Shown: positions 43,247 through 46,341 of the stretch, piece by piece
How the letters are laid out: each line of letters starts with the position of its first letter
Position numbering within the stretch: position 1 is the stretch's first letter
Source: Sphingomonas sp.
Lineage (GTDB): Bacteria; Pseudomonadota; Alphaproteobacteria; Sphingomonadales; Sphingomonadaceae
Assembly (NCBI GenBank): GCA_019747165.1
Contig: JAIERC010000043.1
Span: 1 to 46,341, forward strand
DNA: 46,341 nucleotides
Reading direction: 5' to 3'
Made by a program: the position numbers and the translations under genes
The notes under the pieces: generated by a model
The model's database searches: none
What the model saw: only the letters and a program-made list of their open reading frames with translations
What the model was told of the DNA's origin: nothing

Positions 43247-44131
43247 ATGACGATGACAATCGATCGACGGATGCTGCTCGGCGGCATGGCGGGCGCGGCA
43301 GCGCTCGGCCCGTTTCTCGCGCTTGAGAAGGCAATGGCGGCGCAGGCGGCAAGCGCTGCGCCACCCGCCAATCCCAGCGTCGAGGAGCAAAAGGCGATGG
43401 CGGCCCGACATATGGGTACAATGGAGACAGTTCTTGGGCCGGGGCTGTGGGGCAAGGAAGAAGTGGCGATGCTGCTCTATCCAGGCTTCACCGCGCTCGA
43501 CCTGGTCGGGCCGCACTATTTCTTCGCCTGTATGTTCGGCGCGAAGGTGCATCTGGTCACCACCGCCACACCCAACGCGGCGGTGCCTTCGGACCTTGGA
43601 CTCGCCATCCAGCCTACAACGACGATGAAGGACTGCCCGAAGGATCTCGATCTCATATTCATCCCCGGCGGCACCGACGGCACGATGAAGGTGATGAACG
43701 ATCCCGTCGCGATCGCCTGGCTTCAGGACCGCGCGTCGCGCGCAAGGCATGTCACCAGCGTCTGCACCGGTTCGATGATCCTCGGCAAAGCGGGGCTGCT
43801 GAAAGGCAAGCGCGCGACCTCGCACTGGGCGGCGCGCAATGTCCTGCCGGATTTCGGGGCGATCCCGGTTGACGCACGCGTCGTCACCGACGGCAAGGTC
43901 ACCACGGGCGCGGGCGTGTCGGCGGGACTGGACTTCGGGATCGCCCTCGTCGCCGCGCTCCGGGGCAAGGCCTATGCCGAGGCGCTCATGCTCCAAGCCG
44001 AATACCACCCCGAGCCGCCCTTCCCCGGCGGAACTATGGCGACCACGACGCCTGCCGTAGGCGGCATGATGGGCGAAATGTTTGCGCCGCTGGAAAGCAA
44101 GTTCCGGGCGATCGCCAAGCAGCAGGGCTAG
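43247..44131 (+). CDS. Tat-exported DJ-1/PfpI-family protein
   Basis: The 294-residue protein has a Tat signal (DRRMLLGGMAGAAALG). The DJ-1 core has DLIFIPGGTDGTMKV and nucleophile Cys in SVCTGSMILGKAGLLKGKRA, then the TSHWAA motif seen in isonitrile-hydratase-like members. Most relatives are cytoplasmic, so export is notable. It follows the receptor by 23 bases and may act on a ligand brought in by it. Substrate unknown. Confidence 0.85.
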   Translation: MTMTIDRRMLLGGMAGAAALGPFLALEKAMAAQAASAAPPANPSVEEQKAMAARHMGTMETVLGPGLWGKEEVAMLLYPGFTALDLVGPHYFFACMFGAKVHLVTTATPNAAVPSDLGLAIQPTTTMKDCPKDLDLIFIPGGTDGTMKVMNDPVAIAWLQDRASRARHVTSVCTGSMILGKAGLLKGKRATSHWAARNVLPDFGAIPVDARVVTDGKVTTGAGVSAGLDFGIALVAALRGKAYAEALMLQAEYHPEPPFPGGTMATTTPAVGGMMGEMFAPLESKFRAIAKQQG

Positions 44132-44260
44132 GGTTCTGTACTGCGGCGAGCCATGCTGCGCAGGTTCGACCCATTCGTATCCGCTACGCCAAACCGCGCG
44201 GCCATTCGGCAACGTGAATGAACGTCCAAAGTTGGGATGGTCAAAGGCTAAATCGAGCAT
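44130..44260 (-). pseudogene. Truncated 5' end of an unknown gene
   Basis: On the minus strand an ORF starts at ATG 44260 with GAAGGA 11 bases upstream and reads HPNFGRSFTLPNGRAVWRSG, then YEWVEPAQHGSPQY, which looks like real protein. At about 44131 it runs into the antisense of the DJ-1 gene, where it becomes low-complexity. It starts 38 bases after the stop of the gene at 44299-44841, as if in one operon. I take it as a gene cut by the arrival of the metal cargo. Confidence 0.4.
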
Positions 44261-44298
44261 CCTAGATTGGGTCCTTCGAGACTCTATCCGTTGCAAGC

Positions 44299-44841
44299 CT
44301 ATGCTCGAAAGGACGCTAGCATTCCGCGGATCTGGCCGTCCAATCGCTGACGTGCATGGCGCAAACGGGCGAGGAATAAGGCTGCTTCATCCTCCCCGAT
44401 CTCGAGCGTTGTTTGTTGGATGGCTGCGGCACGGAGGCTGGTAAGTTTGATGATCAAACGCCACTTGCCCATCGACTCCTCGATTGTCGCGCTGGTGCCA
44501 TGGCATAGGAATGTTCGATACCGATGGAGATCTTTGAACTCATCCAGAGCGCTCGCTACTCTTGAGCCCACCGCTGCTAGCGGCCCCTCCGCATCTACTA
44601 CAATTCTCAGAGCTTCGAAGCGCTTGCCGACCAGATGGGGTAGTAGGCCCTCAGCACCGCTGGTTGCGATCGTCGACAGATGGCTGAGAGCTTCACTGAC
44701 TGCCGCTTCGGCAAAAGCGAATTCTTCGATGCAGCGCCCTCGCCAGAGGCTGCATTCGCTGGCGGATGTAGACTGGCCGCAATGGTTAGCTTCGACCAAA
44801 GGAGTGAACGCGTTCATTTTTCTACGGTAGGGTATACTCAT
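44299..44841 (-). CDS. Conserved-looking protein of unknown function
   Basis: The protein is 180 residues from ATG at 44841 with AAGG about 8 bases upstream; ATG at 44817 is the next choice. It is helical with balanced composition: CIEEFAFAEAAVSEALSHLS, LVGKRFEALRIVVD, DEFKDLHRYRTFLCHGTS and EDEAALFLARLRHARQRLD. No known catalytic motif. A His in FLCHG is notable. The pattern is that of a plasmid-encoded protein, perhaps a helical toxin or regulator, but I cannot name it. Confidence 0.6.
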   Translation of the reverse strand: MSIPYRRKMNAFTPLVEANHCGQSTSASECSLWRGRCIEEFAFAEAAVSEALSHLSTIATSGAEGLLPHLVGKRFEALRIVVDAEGPLAAVGSRVASALDEFKDLHRYRTFLCHGTSATIEESMGKWRLIIKLTSLRAAAIQQTTLEIGEDEAALFLARLRHARQRLDGQIRGMLASFRA

Positions 44842-45521
44842 TACCGATGCCTTGCGCATCGTGCTTGCGGCTAGGCCATTTCGTTCAACTTGATGCCGCA
44901 AATCGCCGGCTGAACAGATGTCCAGAACTGGGAGGGGACTAAGGGGCCGCGAGCGACCGCAAATGGGTCATTCCGCCCGATCATGGCCGTGCCAGCGCGG
45001 AGGTTCGCCGCGCCCTTCGTCGCACTCCCGTCCAAAACCGGCCCCGGAATCGTGGTCAGAATCTGATACCTGCATGGGTCAAAGAGTAGCCGCTTATGCG
45101 TCCGGCTCAAGGAAAGGGCTGGCAGGGTCAAAGGCCTGGATCGAATCACCAGCGCGGGCAGATTTGCATGCTCCGAAAGATCGCGAGTGATTTCTGCCTC
45201 AGCCCCGCCGCAGCGAGCCCGGTCGTGACCCGACATGCGGTCGCAACATCTGCGAAACAGGAGAGCGCCGATGACTGTCGCGACGATCTCACCCACCCCA
45301 TGGACCGACCAGTCTGTCTCTGGCGTCGGAAAATCGCGGCGCACCATGCGCCGCAATGCAGCGCCACCGGGCGCAATAGAACAGATTGGAAAGGGGAAGA
45401 GCGATCGGAAGGGGAGTTGGAAAAAATTGGATGCGCCGACAGGCGCAGCTGGTTTTTGCAAACTTGCCTTTCGATCCGTGCGTGCACCGGCACGCGCGAT
45501 CGTTCCTGAAGGATATGGTTT
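44842..45521. other. Spacer with a possible IS110-family transposase remnant
   Basis: No intact gene. On the minus strand (about 44871-45080) an open frame has RYQILTTIPGP followed about 30 residues later by GPLVPSQFWTS and ICGIKLN. This recalls the C-terminal TIPG and LVPRQ..SG segments of IS110-type transposases, but it is degraded. An ORF at 45271 has AGGAG before ATG but overlaps the next gene by 150 bases in another frame and is doubtful. Confidence 0.3.
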
Positions 45522-46341
45522 ATGCGATCAATCTATCCACAACGCCCCAGCGACGAGCATGCGGGCGATCACGTCGTGGTGTTCGATGTCGAATCGATCG
45601 TCGATAATGAAACTGATGATGGCAGCTTCCCGAAGTGGCCGTTGCACCGGCCGGTGGTTGCGAGCTTCCTGACCGCGTCGCTGCAGGATCGTCGCTACCG
45701 GTTCCGGATGACGAGCATCGTCTGCCAGCCGGGTAGGGAAGGGGACTTCTACCAGGCGGTCGATGCGCAGATGACGACGGGTGCGACCACCGTCGGGTTC
45801 AACAGCCGCGGTTATGATTTGCCGGTGCTGCAGCTCGGGGCAATCGCCGAACGGCGGTTCGATCTGACAGGCTTGTCGCACCATGCACGCGCGCACCGCT
45901 TTGGCCGGTCGCACTGCGATCTGGCAGAGATGTATTCGCTCTATGGCGGGACCAAACGGCCGAGCTTGTCGGAGGTCTGTGACCGGCTCAGTATCCCTGT
46001 GAAAACGACCGTCCACGGCAGCGACGTCGGTGCGCTTTGGCGATCGGGCGACGTCGATGCCATTGCGCGCTACTGCGAGGAAGATGTCGCCGCGACCTAT
46101 TGTGCCTGGCTTGCGCATCATGCCTGGCGGCACAGCGATGAAGCGCTGATTGTCCGGCCGCTTGCCGCCTTCGCGCAGTGGATCGAACGTTCGCCCAAAC
46201 GCGCGCACCTCATGCCGTTTGCAACGTCGCCGGCTGCCGTCTGGGCACGATCTCGCGCGCTGGCGCTGGGCATTGCCGATGCGCTGAAACTTGCCGAGCG
46301 CCGTGTCCAGCACGCCGCCGACGAACGCGCGTTCAGCGGCG
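45522..46341 (+). CDS. PolB-like 3'-5' exonuclease (runs off window)
   Basis: The reading frame is open from ATG at 45522 (AAGGA 8 bases upstream) to the window end, 273 residues without a stop. DEDD exonuclease motifs are visible: VVVFDVESIV (about 18-27, motif I), VGFNSRGYDLPVL (motif II) and ARYCEEDVAATY (motif III). This matches the family of predicted 3'-5' exonucleases related to PolB, common on plasmids. It may process or repair replicating plasmid DNA. Confidence 0.85.
   Translation, partial: MRSIYPQRPSDEHAGDHVVVFDVESIVDNETDDGSFPKWPLHRPVVASFLTASLQDRRYRFRMTSIVCQPGREGDFYQAVDAQMTTGATTVGFNSRGYDLPVLQLGAIAERRFDLTGLSHHARAHRFGRSHCDLAEMYSLYGGTKRPSLSEVCDRLSIPVKTTVHGSDVGALWRSGDVDAIARYCEEDVAATYCAWLAHHAWRHSDEALIVRPLAAFAQWIERSPKRAHLMPFATSPAAVWARSRALALGIADALKLAERRVQHAADERAFSG

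Noticed and set aside
41175..43421. 748-codon minus-strand ORF across the TonB receptor
   Set aside because: Shadow of the receptor; composition is typical of antisense frames.
45271..45672. Plus-strand ORF with AGGAG before ATG
   Set aside because: Overlaps the exonuclease gene by 150 bases in a different frame and has no recognisable sequence; kept only as a remark.
1..46341. CRISPR arrays, tRNA and rRNA genes
   Set aside because: I found no regularly spaced repeats and no cloverleaf or rRNA-like stretches on reading both strands; a covariance search was not possible.

Overview
GC-rich DNA with alphaproteobacterial gene families and gene orders, most like a sphingomonad (Sphingomonas, Sphingobium or Novosphingobium group). 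The taxon is inferred from gene style only; there is no rRNA or tRNA here. A relaxase with a candidate transfer origin at the left end, accessory cargo in blocks and a PolB-type exonuclease at the right end suggest a plasmid or an integrative mobile element.

Layout. (1) 1-3416: tail of an unknown gene, a candidate oriT/relaxosome region with inverted repeats, a MobC-like protein, a large relaxase with an LPD7 domain and a small Cys-rich protein. (2) 3758-16607, all on the minus strand: a defence island. It holds a complete QatABCD anti-phage system. Upstream of it lies a translationally coupled three-gene unit: a sigma-like protein, a RapA/SNF2-type SF2 helicase, and a GHKL (sacsin/Hsp90-like) ATPase ending in a zinc/HNH-like module. 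Further upstream is a double-XRE/Dam-type adenine methyltransferase fusion. I do not recognise the three-gene unit as a named defence system; it is the best candidate for something undescribed. (3) 16915-26330: cytochrome bd oxidase (cydABX, with a 37-residue cydX), a ferritin-like protein, the divergent cydDC exporter, a 1-Cys peroxiredoxin, a methyltransferase, an orphan Rieske protein and an AhpD-like protein. (4) 26409-39132: a sulfide/persulfide island. One arm is sqr, a DUF2892 protein and a TolC-type channel. The divergent arm is rhodanese, a membrane-fusion lipoprotein, an RND pump, a two-Cys SqrR/BigR-like repressor, thioredoxin 2, a DsrE protein and a TsdA-like dihaem cytochrome. Then come a second ArsR regulator with a second peroxiredoxin, and a divergent persulfide-dioxygenase-like hydrolase with a TauE/SafE exporter. 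(5) 39289-44131: a metal block with a DUF2946 protein, PCu(A)C, SCO1, a TonB-dependent receptor and a Tat-exported DJ-1/PfpI protein. (6) 44130-46341: a junction with a truncated gene, an unknown conserved-looking gene, a possible IS110 remnant and the start of a PolB-like 3'-5' exonuclease.

How it fits together. SQR oxidises sulfide to persulfide. Rhodanese, DsrE, thioredoxin, the hydrolase and TauE/SafE would move, oxidise and export the sulfur. Cytochrome bd keeps respiration going when sulfide blocks haem-copper oxidases. Peroxiredoxins cover oxidative stress. A tripartite RND pump is split across the two divergent arms, which suggests it belongs to this pathway. A shared AT-rich inverted motif (about CGATTRC-N10/11-TAAK) lies at four of these promoters, with a weaker version at a fifth, suggesting one regulon run by one of the two ArsR proteins.
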